The notes beneath the pieces were generated by a model, which saw nothing but the letters and a program-made list of their open reading frames with translations, was not told the DNA's origin and ran no database searches. This document shows positions 16,118 through 24,117 of a DNA stretch of 50,376 nucleotides, one piece after another. The stretch covers positions 1-50,376 of the forward strand of contig JBBTBY010000102.1 of the NCBI GenBank assembly GCA_038043445.1, in the 5' to 3' direction. The translations under genes and the position numbers were made by a program. Each line of letters starts with the position of its first letter. Within the stretch, counting starts at the first letter, position 1. Source of the stretch: Spirochaetota bacterium (lineage in GTDB: Bacteria > Spirochaetota > Brachyspiria > Brachyspirales > JACRPF01).

Positions 16118-18559
16118 TCAATCACCGATACAGTATACCGGGGCTGCATCGATGTCGATCGCAGCCGTTGGCCTCATCGTCCGGCCCCATACCGACACGA
16201 TACGTCTCGTGCCCGAGGGAGGAGTTATCCGTGCGCGGTGGTTCGGCGCCCAGTACATATCAACCGAACTGCTGCGCCCTTTGAACACAAGATGTACGAT
16301 GCCGGACGTTCCATCGGATCGGTCCGATATGAAATCACGCCCCTCGAGCAGCGATACTGCAACAGCAAGCGGGACAGCGGTTATTTTCATAGTATTGTTG
16401 AAATCGGTAAGGATACGAAGTCCCCCGTCGCCCGCATGCGTCGTGCCGACGGCGCTGTAGTAGAATATCCGCGATAGACCTGCGGCCTTTACCGCGGCGA
16501 GTGATTTCGCCAGCATGTATGCACCGCTCTTCGCATCCGATTCACCTCCCGGCGGCATGATGAATTTCCTGAAACTGGAATCGACGGCGATACCGGCCTC
16601 GGTGTCCCATAATTCCAGCTGCGGTGTGCCGGCATTAGAGAGAGCCGACCGTATCAGCGCCGCTGAAGCGATGAGTTTCGACGGACCGGTCGTCGTGCTC
16701 CACGTCGTTACGCCGTAGCCGTGAAAGCTAATCGCATCGCAATGAGCACCCGCGCCGTTGGATATCGCGCTGAAAAGCCACGGACTGTAAAGCGGGGCAA
16801 CGCCGCCAAGCCCCACGACGAACGCATCGGGGTTCCCCGCCTTCACGCCGCGATTTGCCGCTGATAGAATATCGCAATACTGCGCGGGGGTGATCTTTTT
16901 CAGGTTCGGCTCATTCCATATTTCCCACGCATCGATAGCGCCCTTCCAGTGCGATGCGGTCTCGCGTGCGTATTTTTCCCAGCCCGCAAGCCACTCAGCG
17001 GAAACATCCTTCGGGACCTTGTCCTCAAGTGAACCGAGCAGGGAAAAACCGTCTCTGCGCATCGCGGCAAGCGTAGTATCGTCGAAGGTATACGACCCGG
17101 GGGCTGTCTCCACAGTGAACCGTTTCGATATCTTTGAAGTGTCATGCATGCGGTCCCATACGAGACCGAGTTTTGCGCAGGCGGTGCGCACAAGCGGCAT
17201 CGATTCCGGCACATGCGTTCCGGCAACCCATTGAGAATGCGATACCGGCGGCATCGGGGGGACCACGGACAGGAATGTTTCTCCTTCAAAAGCTTCTTTT
17301 CTATCGCTGACAGTAACAAGCCGCCAGTATCCGCACGGCATATCGGCAAGGCGCACGACGGCATCCGATCTGGTGAACGAAAGCGGTATCGATCTGTACT
17401 CCTTATCATCTTCGTCGAGTATCGTCAGACGTGCCGACGTCGGCGCTGTCGACCGCACCGTAACGCTGACCGTTTCCCCAACGGTTGCAACACCATGCGG
17501 CATATCGGTGAATACGGCGAGTTCCTCTTTTGCACGCGGTTCGAATGTATCCATTGACCCGACCGTCTTCACCTCAACAGCATCGACCATGACCGACGAA
17601 TTGCTCCCCGCGCGCATGCTGAAGTAATAGTCCGCCGTCGCAACGATCTTTCCCACCGGTACCGAGGGCCGCCAGCGGAGTTCGACCGTCCTCCAACCAT
17701 TGTTCGGCAGTACATCGAATTGCACATTGGTCCCGCTCGACCCCGGCCGCGGGAATATATAATTGCCCATGCCGATGGTGAGCACGGCGGGGGCCTCGCT
17801 TCGTACGCGCGCGCGCACACAATATTCCCCTTCGGATGAGAAGCGCATCCACGTGGATGTCACGAGCGCGCCATTGGACATGAGCATCGCACGTTTCCCT
17901 TCGAACGCGTTCGCGGTATCGATGACGTACGCATCGCCGCGGATGAACCATCCGTCCATAGCGAGCTCCATACCCCCGTTCGGTATATGATTCCCTTTCG
18001 CCGGCGGGGCAGGCGGCGGAAGCTCGCCGATCACTTCTTCCACGGTGACATTGTCTATTAAAAGCGTTGTGACGCCGTTCATCTTGAGCAGGATGCACAC
18101 CCGCCTGCCGTCCTCGCCGGATGCGCTCATGAACGAGAATGACTGCATCGACTCCGACGCGGTGAAAAGGTCGCGGCAGTATTCGCGGTAGGGGGATATG
18201 TCCTGCCGCAGCGTGACCTCGATGCGCTGCGTTCCCTTGCTCGCGATCGAAACGCTCACGCGATAGATCTTGCCTTTTTCCACCGACGATATCATGCCGA
18301 GCATTATCTGTGCGAATCCGCTCACCTCGGCTTCGAGGTTCTTGCCGATACGTGTGTCGCCTGAATCGACAACGCGCAGCGGACAGCTCGTTCCCGCCCA
18401 GCTGCTATTATCCTTAACCGCGGCGGGTATTGCACCTATCGCGGTCTTTTCGAAATCTTCCCGGTAGAGCACACGGGTTTCCAATGCGGCGAGAGACCAG
18501 AAGGATGATAGGAACAGTACGGGGATGCAAAACACGGTGAAGATCCGATGTGCGTTCAT
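16118..18559 (-). CDS. Secreted clan GH-A glycoside hydrolase with two CBM-like domains
   Basis: This is an 813-residue exported enzyme. The signal peptide spans about 1-25. Two jelly-roll modules of the CBM4/9/22 type follow (about 28-175, ending LLIDNVTVEE, and 190-332, ending VMVDAVEVKTVG), separated by a proline-rich PPPAPPAKG linker. After a beta domain comes a GH39-like barrel (about 440-740) with acid/base Glu550 in AWEIWNEPNL and nucleophile Glu654 in LELWDTEAGI. A short beta tail ends the protein. ACGGAG precedes the ATG and it has its own promoter. It lies upstream of the LacI operon in the same direction, separated by 134 bp that contain the LacI promoter, so it may be expressed independently or read through. 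Substrate unknown. Confidence 0.75.
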   Translation of the reverse strand: MNAHRIFTVFCIPVLFLSSFWSLAALETRVLYREDFEKTAIGAIPAAVKDNSSWAGTSCPLRVVDSGDTRIGKNLEAEVSGFAQIMLGMISSVEKGKIYRVSVSIASKGTQRIEVTLRQDISPYREYCRDLFTASESMQSFSFMSASGEDGRRVCILLKMNGVTTLLIDNVTVEEVIGELPPPAPPAKGNHIPNGGMELAMDGWFIRGDAYVIDTANAFEGKRAMLMSNGALVTSTWMRFSSEGEYCVRARVRSEAPAVLTIGMGNYIFPRPGSSGTNVQFDVLPNNGWRTVELRWRPSVPVGKIVATADYYFSMRAGSNSSVMVDAVEVKTVGSMDTFEPRAKEELAVFTDMPHGVATVGETVSVTVRSTAPTSARLTILDEDDKEYRSIPLSFTRSDAVVRLADMPCGYWRLVTVSDRKEAFEGETFLSVVPPMPPVSHSQWVAGTHVPESMPLVRTACAKLGLVWDRMHDTSKISKRFTVETAPGSYTFDDTTLAAMRRDGFSLLGSLEDKVPKDVSAEWLAGWEKYARETASHWKGAIDAWEIWNEPNLKKITPAQYCDILSAANRGVKAGNPDAFVVGLGGVAPLYSPWLFSAISNGAGAHCDAISFHGYGVTTWSTTTGPSKLIASAALIRSALSNAGTPQLELWDTEAGIAVDSSFRKFIMPPGGESDAKSGAYMLAKSLAAVKAAGLSRIFYYSAVGTTHAGDGGLRILTDFNNTMKITAVPLAVAVSLLEGRDFISDRSDGTSGIVHLVFKGRSSSVDMYWAPNHRARITPPSGTRRIVSVWGRTMRPTAAIDIDAAPVYCIGD

Positions 18560-18598
18560 GCAGCGGCTCCGTAAGGCGTTCTCTCGCGATACGAAGCT

Positions 18599-18627
18599 AC
18601 TATACGCCGCGGTACATTATTTATCAA
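18599..18627 (-). promoter_or_regulatory. Promoter of the 813-residue GH gene
   Basis: On the minus strand, TTGATA (18622-18627), a 17-bp spacer and TATAGT (18599-18604), about 40 bp before the ATG. Confidence 0.65.
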
Positions 18628-18656
18628 GCCGACGGACGTATGACGCTCATGAAGAT

Positions 18657-19715
18657 CTATTTTTTCCGTGCCGGTACTTCCGCCGGCAAGAGCCATCGCT
18701 CACGCTTGATGAACTCCCCATTATTGAACGTCTGCTGTATCGTTCCCTTTTTCTCGAGGTGATTGAAACAACTCCGCATGCATCCGCGTGAGCCTTCCAC
18801 GCCGAAACTTCCCGCCTCGCCCCATTGGAGGAGATAGTGATGGCCTTCGATTATCCATCCCGACGGATGTTCTTCCGACTTGCGCCACGGCTGCTGCGAA
18901 AGCGTCCAGGCGAATTTGTACGCGGTGTCCTCGCTGAAATCCGACTTTGTCACATCCACGTTCCAGCCGGGCATGTCGCGGTGAATGAACGGCGAGTTCA
19001 TCGAATCGCCGCCGTGATAGCTCATGGTGCAGCGGCCCATATGCACATCACCCCATTCGTAGGTCTTGTCCTCGATCTTGATCTTCACCGTCTTCTGTTC
19101 TTTCATGTGCGGTATGGCGCAGGCGCTGCATCCTTTTACGCACTGCATGCACTTGTCGCAGATTGAATTCGGCTCTACGAGCGGATCGGGTTCAAGCTCC
19201 ATGTCGGTGATGATGCAGGCGAGACGAACGCGCGGGCCGAATTCATTCGTCATGAATATCTTCGACCAGCCGATCTCGCCGATGCCGGCAGCTACACCCG
19301 CGATACGTATGTTCACGTTCACATCCGGAACGACGCCGTCTTTTCGGAGCGGCTCGCCGAGCGGTTTAAAATCATCCGCCGTCACACCGGGATACACCGG
19401 CACCGCTTCGTATCCGAAATCCTCGATGAAGCATGCCGTTTCGAACATCGGCGTATGGATGAACGTCGTGTTAAGCTGTCCGTGATAGCCGAAATACGTA
19501 TACGTCGGCCAGTATGTCCCTTCTTCAATACCGCGCCAATTGCCGCGGAGTATGCGTTTTCCCACGACGATGACCGACTTTGCTTCGGGGAATATCGATG
19601 CCGGACTCATATCCTTCGGCGCATCCTTGAAGCGCTCGATGTTGGCGACGCCGAACAGGTCAAGCCCGTGGGATATCGCGAATTCTTTTATCATTTGTTT
19701 GGTAAGTGTTTTCAT
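18657..19715 (-). CDS. 4Fe-4S protein related to QueG / reductive dehalogenase-type proteins
   Basis: This is a 352-residue cytoplasmic iron-sulfur protein. The N-terminal part (about 1-190) has the flavin/cobamide-fold pattern shared by epoxyqueuosine reductases and reductive dehalogenases: FPEAKSVIVVGKRI and AGIGEIGWSKIFMTNEFGPR. A ferredoxin-type cluster motif follows, CDKCMQCVKGCSACAIP (about 188-204). Further Cys are in MGRCTMS and GCMRSCFNHLEKKG. It lacks the HEAT tail of QueG and carries an extra loop between the cysteines, so a housekeeping queuosine role is unlikely. The next gene upstream (19798-20667) is a clear paralogue and an IclR gene heads the operon. The likely role is a specialised reductive reaction, unassigned. 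AGGAG lies 8 nt before the ATG. Confidence 0.65.
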   Translation of the reverse strand: MKTLTKQMIKEFAISHGLDLFGVANIERFKDAPKDMSPASIFPEAKSVIVVGKRILRGNWRGIEEGTYWPTYTYFGYHGQLNTTFIHTPMFETACFIEDFGYEAVPVYPGVTADDFKPLGEPLRKDGVVPDVNVNIRIAGVAAGIGEIGWSKIFMTNEFGPRVRLACIITDMELEPDPLVEPNSICDKCMQCVKGCSACAIPHMKEQKTVKIKIEDKTYEWGDVHMGRCTMSYHGGDSMNSPFIHRDMPGWNVDVTKSDFSEDTAYKFAWTLSQQPWRKSEEHPSGWIIEGHHYLLQWGEAGSFGVEGSRGCMRSCFNHLEKKGTIQQTFNNGEFIKRERWLLPAEVPARKK

Positions 19716-19741
19716 GATTCATTCTCCTGTTTTTTCACTCT

Positions 19742-19779
19742 CCCTCCCCTCTCTCACTTCCCTGTGAGAGAGGGGAGGG
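19742..19779. repeat. REP-like hairpin, 16-bp perfect stem
   Basis: Arms CCCTCCCCTCTCTCAC (19742-19757) and GTGAGAGAGGGGAGGG (19764-19779) are perfectly complementary around TTCCCT. A G-rich tail (TCGGGGAGGGGTGAG) follows, the signature of a common bacterial palindromic repeat. It sits between the two 4Fe-4S genes of one operon, where it may stabilise or attenuate the transcript. No T-tract follows on either strand. Confidence 0.8.
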
Positions 19780-19797
19780 TCGGGGAGGGGTGAGTGT

Positions 19798-20667
19798 CTA
19801 CTCTATATCATGCCCCTCGCCGATTATCTCGCGCTCACCGTGTACCACCCATGCCGGGCGTGTGCGGAATGGATTGACGAATTTGTTCGTGAGCTTTCCC
19901 TGTTTTTCCAGATGCACCATGAAACTCCGCATGCATACCGCGGCGAGCCGGTCGGGCTTTCCTTTCGGGTGACGGCGATTGCCGACAGCGCCGTTCTTGC
20001 ACTGCGCGCATTTCCCGTGATCAATGGATGCGACCTTCATTTTCTTGCCGTTGACATCGATGACCGTTTCTTTCTCGGTATTGATCGCGCCAAGGGGACA
20101 GTATTTCGCGAATTCCTTCGAGCATTCACCGGTCGTCGCGGTCGAGAACGGTGTTGCATCGAGAACGGCGTCGGTCAGTATGAGATAGAAACGCTGACGC
20201 GTGCCGTACTCCGGTGTGATGAACGCGCCGAGATAGCCTATCTCCCCGAGCCCCGCACGCACGGCAGCATCGTCAAAATCGACGAGCACGTTCGGGGCGA
20301 CGTTGCCCGGCCGCACCGGAACGCCCATGGGACCCATCTCGACGGGGAGATTGATCATCGGTATCGCTTCCCATTTGTTGTTCTCGAGAAATTCAGCGAG
20401 TTTCACCGTCGTTATCGAGAGGAAGCGGTCTTCAAGCCATGAATAGCCGTACGAGCTGTAGGTGTTGAACTGTGTCCCTTCTTCAACGCCGCGCAGCGCC
20501 CCGCGCGGAATGCGCTTGCCGACGACGATGACCGACTTCACTTCGGGGAATATCGATGCCGGGTTGCGGTCCGCCGGGAGCCCCGCGAAACGTTCGATGG
20601 GTGCGATGCCGATAAGATCGCAGTTGACGCTTTTCGCGTACTCCTTGAAATCAGATGTGATGCTCAT
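19798..20667 (-). CDS. 4Fe-4S protein, paralogue of the downstream gene
   Basis: This 289-residue protein shares its layout with the next gene: FPEVKSVIVVGKRIPRG, RGVEEGTQFNTYSSYGY and RAGLGEIGYLGAFITPEYGTRQR. This is the fold pattern of QueG/reductive dehalogenase-type iron-sulfur proteins. Cysteines occur in GECSKEFAKYCPLGAI and DHGKCAQCKNGAV and in AAVCMRSF. The first motif has fewer Cys than a full ferredoxin repeat, so cluster content is uncertain. No signal peptide is seen. AAAGGAG precedes the ATG, 30 bp after the IclR stop. The two paralogues may form a heterodimer or act on the same substrate; that is inference. Confidence 0.65.
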   Translation of the reverse strand: MSITSDFKEYAKSVNCDLIGIAPIERFAGLPADRNPASIFPEVKSVIVVGKRIPRGALRGVEEGTQFNTYSSYGYSWLEDRFLSITTVKLAEFLENNKWEAIPMINLPVEMGPMGVPVRPGNVAPNVLVDFDDAAVRAGLGEIGYLGAFITPEYGTRQRFYLILTDAVLDATPFSTATTGECSKEFAKYCPLGAINTEKETVIDVNGKKMKVASIDHGKCAQCKNGAVGNRRHPKGKPDRLAAVCMRSFMVHLEKQGKLTNKFVNPFRTRPAWVVHGEREIIGEGHDIE

Positions 20668-20697
20668 GGTTTGCTCCTTTTCCTTCTTTGTGTATCG

Positions 20698-21423
20698 TTA
20701 CGCCGCGGATTTCGGCCCCGGCAATGATGCCATGTTCAATTGCGTCTCGACACGTTTCGCTATCGATCTGAGGCTGTCGATGATCTCAATGCGGTGTTTT
20801 CCCGTAAAGCGTATCGCGGGGAGATACACGCCGATCGCTGCCCATACACCGTCGCGGGTGAGTATCGGAACGCCGACAGCGGCAATATCGGACTTCGATA
20901 AGATCCCGATGCCTTTCTCGCGGATAGCGGTCAGTTCGGCTTCGAGTGCCGCATCGATACGGTACTTTTTCTGCCCCGCGCGTTCCTTAGCATTCATATA
21001 CGCGAGGAGTATGCGCCCGGTGACCGTGGAGAGGAGATTCCCGTCGCGGTAGACATCGGTGTTCACCGTAAGCGCGCGGTCGGCCCGTGCTTCGGCTAAG
21101 GTGCAGCGCTCTCCGTTCACGAGCGAGGCGAGGACGACGGATTCATTCACGCGTTCGGCGAGCATGCGTACGTTCTCTTCGGCTATGCGCGCGTCCCTGT
21201 CGCGGTTCGCTTTCGTCGCAGCAAGGGCGTAGAAATTGTCGGAAAGGAGGTATTCGCTCTTGTCGTTCTGTGCGAGATAGCCCAGGCGCTTGAGCGTGGA
21301 CAGTATGTTGCCGGCGGTGGTCCTCCCGATGTCGACGGAAGCGGCGAGGTCGGTGAGACGCATGCCGTCATGTTTGCCGATAAGCGAGAGCATGTCGAAC
21401 GCCCGGCAGAGCACCTGTATCAT
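20698..21423 (-). CDS. IclR-family transcriptional regulator
   Basis: This 241-residue regulator has an N-terminal winged HTH (about 1-60: DLAASVDIGRTTAGNILSTLKRLGYL) and an IclR effector domain (about 75-235: VNGERCTLAEARADRAL, GRILLAYM, GIGILSKSDIAAVGVPILTRDGVW, IGVYLPAIRF). The start at 21423 has GGGAG five bases upstream. An ATG four codons earlier (21435) has no ribosome site and abuts the operator. It is the first gene of an operon with two 4Fe-4S proteins. IclR proteins usually bind small organic acids or aromatic compounds, and the ligand here is probably a substrate of the iron-sulfur pair. A palindrome in the leader suggests autoregulation. Confidence 0.9.
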   Translation of the reverse strand: MIQVLCRAFDMLSLIGKHDGMRLTDLAASVDIGRTTAGNILSTLKRLGYLAQNDKSEYLLSDNFYALAATKANRDRDARIAEENVRMLAERVNESVVLASLVNGERCTLAEARADRALTVNTDVYRDGNLLSTVTGRILLAYMNAKERAGQKKYRIDAALEAELTAIREKGIGILSKSDIAAVGVPILTRDGVWAAIGVYLPAIRFTGKHRIEIIDSLRSIAKRVETQLNMASLPGPKSAA

Positions 21424-21437
21424 GGAAACTCCCATAT

Positions 21438-21452
21438 TCCAATAATATTGGA
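21438..21452. promoter_or_regulatory. Probable IclR operator
   Basis: TCCAATAATATTGGA is a 15-bp palindrome with a central A. It lies between the IclR start and promoter, downstream of the predicted transcription start, in the range of sites bound by IclR-type repressors. Confidence 0.6.
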
Positions 21453-21476
21453 CTAATCCATTAATATTGTATCAGA

Positions 21477-21505
21477 AATATACGCACAAGATCGCCGAAA
21501 GTCAA
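21477..21505 (-). promoter_or_regulatory. Promoter of the IclR/4Fe-4S operon
   Basis: On the minus strand, TTGACT (21500-21505), a 17-bp spacer and TATATT (21477-21482). Confidence 0.55.
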
Positions 21506-21569
21506 GTGGCGGTGCGCCGTAATAGGGTGTCCGGTCGGCGCCAAGACAGTGCCAGCGCGGCGGGTTCGA

Positions 21570-21598
21570 TTGCGGCTATTGGCATGCTAGTATATACT
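21570..21598 (+). promoter_or_regulatory. Promoter of the GT2 gene with very short leader
   Basis: TTGCGG (21570-21575), a 17-bp spacer and TATACT (21593-21598). Only 10 nt separate the -10 box from the ATG. Confidence 0.5.
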
Positions 21599-21608
21599 GG
21601 GCCGCCAC

Positions 21609-22712
21609 ATGAAGATAACTGCGCTCATACCCGTATATCAAAAGCCAAAACGCGTACAGAGCATTGTGCGCACCCTTCTGTCCGATCGTCACGCGGAGAA
21701 GGAGATCGTGGTCGTTGTCGACGGGGAAGCGACGAAGGAGATAAAAAAGGCGCTCGCTCCGTTCGGGAAAAGGATAAAAGTCCGATATAATCATGAGCGA
21801 TTGGGGAAGTCGACGGCGCTCAATAATGTCGCACTTGAGGTGAGCTCGGATGTGCTCCTGTTCCTCGACAATGACATCGTCCTGCCCGCGGGCGGGACAC
21901 TACTCGAGGAGCTGTCCGACATCATGTGTTCGCAGGATATCGTCGAGCTTCCCAAAGAGGCGATAACAAAATCGCTCATCTCTCGCATGATGGGGTATGA
22001 ATTCCTCTCGATAGCGATGACGGAATTCGTCATGGCCGGTCTATCAGGCCGCAGTCCCTCGATGAACGGGGCTGCCTTCGCTGTACGGACGGCGCTTTTC
22101 AGGAAACTCCGCGGTTTCAGACAGGTCTTCCATGAGGACATGGATTTTGCGGCTCGTGCGTTCCGGGACGGCGCCCGTTTTTCCTATCCCCCGCGGCTCA
22201 AAGTGAAGAACGAGGTGCCGGATACGATCGGCGACTGGCTCACACAGCGCAAGCGCTGGGCGCTCAATAATATACTCTGGCTGAAAGAGAACTTCTTCAT
22301 CGTTGTCCTGCATATGTTCAAGTCGCCGTCGTTCTTCCTTTCGGCGATGCTGCTCTTCCTGCCGTTCATAGCCTATCTTGTCATGTTCCTCACGCTGAAG
22401 CAGCTGCGTATCACCGCGATACTCCCGATCATCTTCATGACGGTGCAGCAGTACCATGTCATCGCCGGGTTATTCCTGTGGCTCACGCATATCGATCTTA
22501 TCTTCGTCGAAGGCATCATACCTACTGCGGGGGCGATATTGTTCTCCGGTGTGCTGACCGGCGCATTCGCACGCGTGCTCAATTTCCGTTTCAATCCGCT
22601 CGAGTATCTTCTCTTCTATTTCATCTACTCGCCGATATGGCTCATCGCGAACGCGGTCATGTGGATAGTCGTCCTTCTGCGTATCGATATCAAGCACGAC
22701 TGGAAGGTCTGA
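21609..22712 (+). CDS. Membrane family 2 glycosyltransferase
   Basis: This is a 367-residue GT-A glycosyltransferase. The catalytic region (about 1-225) opens with ITALIPVYQKP and has VVVVDGEA, the DXD-type LFLDNDIVLP, NGAAFAVR, the acceptor-site HEDMDFAARA and the Q-RKRW signature in TQRKRWALNN, which in processive synthases such as cellulose and hyaluronan synthase contacts the growing chain. Four or so transmembrane helices follow (about 240-360). It probably builds a cell-surface polysaccharide or glycolipid from a nucleotide sugar. There is no SD before the ATG and the -10 box is close, so the mRNA may be nearly leaderless. The 3' end overlaps the convergent GH1 gene by 23 bp. Confidence 0.85.
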   Translation: MKITALIPVYQKPKRVQSIVRTLLSDRHAEKEIVVVVDGEATKEIKKALAPFGKRIKVRYNHERLGKSTALNNVALEVSSDVLLFLDNDIVLPAGGTLLEELSDIMCSQDIVELPKEAITKSLISRMMGYEFLSIAMTEFVMAGLSGRSPSMNGAAFAVRTALFRKLRGFRQVFHEDMDFAARAFRDGARFSYPPRLKVKNEVPDTIGDWLTQRKRWALNNILWLKENFFIVVLHMFKSPSFFLSAMLLFLPFIAYLVMFLTLKQLRITAILPIIFMTVQQYHVIAGLFLWLTHIDLIFVEGIIPTAGAILFSGVLTGAFARVLNFRFNPLEYLLFYFIYSPIWLIANAVMWIVVLLRIDIKHDWKV

Positions 22713-23958
22713 ACGATTTCTTGAGAAGCCTTGTCATGAGATCACGGTACGCGAAGGCGCTTTTCTTTATATGCCGCTTCCCGTCCTTTGCAACCGAGAT
22801 CAATCCGAAATGCGGGCTGAACCCGCGCTGCCATTCGAAATTATCAAGATTCGACCAGTGGAAATAGGCGCGTACGTCAGCCCCGTTCGTGCGTGCTTCC
22901 ATCACCCGCGATACATGTCGCTCGATGAAGGCGGACCGCCAGGCGTCATCGTCGGTGGCGATGCCGTTCTCGGCGATGATGACAGGAAGCTTGTATCGTT
23001 CGGTAATTGACGTGATGAAATGCGATATGCCTTCAGGATATTCCGTCCATCCCATGAGCGTCCGTTGTTCGTCAGGTCTTTTTGCGAAGCGCCCGGTTAT
23101 CGAGAACGCGCCGATATACAGGCGTGTGTAGTAATTGATGCCGATGAAGTCGGCGGTCCCGGGTATCGATGTGTCGCGGGAAAAGAGCGCGAGGGGCGGC
23201 GGCAGCATGCCGGTGGAGAGGGCATCGAGATACATATAGTTGAAGAACCAGTCGATGCCCTTTGCTGCGGCGACATCGAGCGGATTATGGCGATGCACGG
23301 GTTCCATGCAGGTACAATGCTGCACGGGGCCGACCATGCATGATGGGTTCTCCGCTTTCAGTATTCGGTAGCATCGCGCGTGGGCGAATAGGAGATTGCG
23401 TATCACACGGAGGCAGGAGAACACATCGGTCTGCGCGGGCGGGAAATCGCGGGTGATGTATGATTGCAGCGCATAGACCATCGGTTCATTGATGGTGCAC
23501 CAGTAACGGACGTCGCTAAATTCCCGGGCGAGGAGCGCGGCGAAGTCATCGAAATAGACGAGGTTCCTTGCATCGGCAAAGCCGCCCTGTTGGGCGAACC
23601 ACTCTGGTATCGTAAAATGGAATATCGTGACGAAGGGCTCGAGATGAAGGCGCTTGAGCGTATCGATGACGCGGCGATAATGGCGTACGGCGCCTTTATC
23701 CACTGACGTGGGGCCGTCCGGAAAAAAGCGGCTCCATTCGAACGATATGCGGTGTGCGTTATGGCCGAGTTTTTTGAGCGTGCGGAAATCGTCCGCGAAG
23801 CGACGATAATGATCAGAGCTTATGCCCGATCGTTCGCCGCTCGCAGTACCGACGCCGTTCTCGAACGCCCACCACTGATTACGGCGATTATTCCCTTCGA
23901 CCTGATGCGCGGCGGATGCGGCGCCCCAGTAGAATGGATCGGCTTGTCGTTTTGGCAT
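22690..23958 (-). CDS. GH1 beta-glucosidase/beta-glycosidase
   Basis: This 422-residue family GH1 enzyme is cytoplasmic because no signal peptide is present. Motifs in order: FYWGAASAAHQVEG (sugar-binding Gln and His), NAHRISFEWSRFFP, HFTIPEW, acid/base Glu158 in CTINEPMVY, INYYTR, nucleophile Glu330 in VIIAENGIATDD, and WSNLDNFEWQRGFSPHFGLI near the C-terminus. It removes beta-linked glucose or a related sugar from oligosaccharides. The length is close to the family norm (about 440-470). Its promoter is a perfect TTGACA/TATAAT pair with the -10 box six bases from the ATG and no SD. The gene overlaps the convergent GT2 gene by 23 bp at the 3' end and diverges from the LipM-like gene. Confidence 0.93.
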   Translation of the reverse strand: MPKRQADPFYWGAASAAHQVEGNNRRNQWWAFENGVGTASGERSGISSDHYRRFADDFRTLKKLGHNAHRISFEWSRFFPDGPTSVDKGAVRHYRRVIDTLKRLHLEPFVTIFHFTIPEWFAQQGGFADARNLVYFDDFAALLAREFSDVRYWCTINEPMVYALQSYITRDFPPAQTDVFSCLRVIRNLLFAHARCYRILKAENPSCMVGPVQHCTCMEPVHRHNPLDVAAAKGIDWFFNYMYLDALSTGMLPPPLALFSRDTSIPGTADFIGINYYTRLYIGAFSITGRFAKRPDEQRTLMGWTEYPEGISHFITSITERYKLPVIIAENGIATDDDAWRSAFIERHVSRVMEARTNGADVRAYFHWSNLDNFEWQRGFSPHFGLISVAKDGKRHIKKSAFAYRDLMTRLLKKSFRPSSRA

Positions 23959-23964
23959 GTGCGG

Positions 23965-23992
23965 ATTATAGGTAAACGCGGGTGAATGTCAA
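23965..23992 (-). promoter_or_regulatory. Consensus sigma-70 promoter of the GH1 gene, leaderless arrangement
   Basis: On the minus strand, TTGACA (23987-23992), a 16-bp spacer and TATAAT (23965-23970), both perfect. Six bases then separate it from the ATG at 23958, so the transcript should start at or next to the A of the start codon. Confidence 0.8.
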
Positions 23993-24082
23993 TGTTTTTC
24001 CTGCATGGGAAAGGATCGCGGAATACGAGCAGGGCAGAAAACAGGCATTTGCCCGCGGCATTTTCGCGACAGGCTCAGGCGT

Positions 24083-24111
24083 TTGTCCATCGGACCGATG
24101 CATGATATACT
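24083..24111 (+). promoter_or_regulatory. Promoter of the LipM-like gene, leaderless arrangement
   Basis: TTGTCC (24083-24088), a 17-bp spacer and TATACT (24106-24111), then six bases to the ATG at 24118. No SD sequence is available. Confidence 0.6.
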
Positions 24112-24117
24112 TGCACA

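Noticed and set aside
18657-20667. Calling the two 4Fe-4S genes queG or reductive dehalogenase (rdhA)
   Set aside because: Motifs fit the wider fold, but QueG-typical HEAT tail and RdhA-typical Tat signal are absent, so only a family-level call is given.
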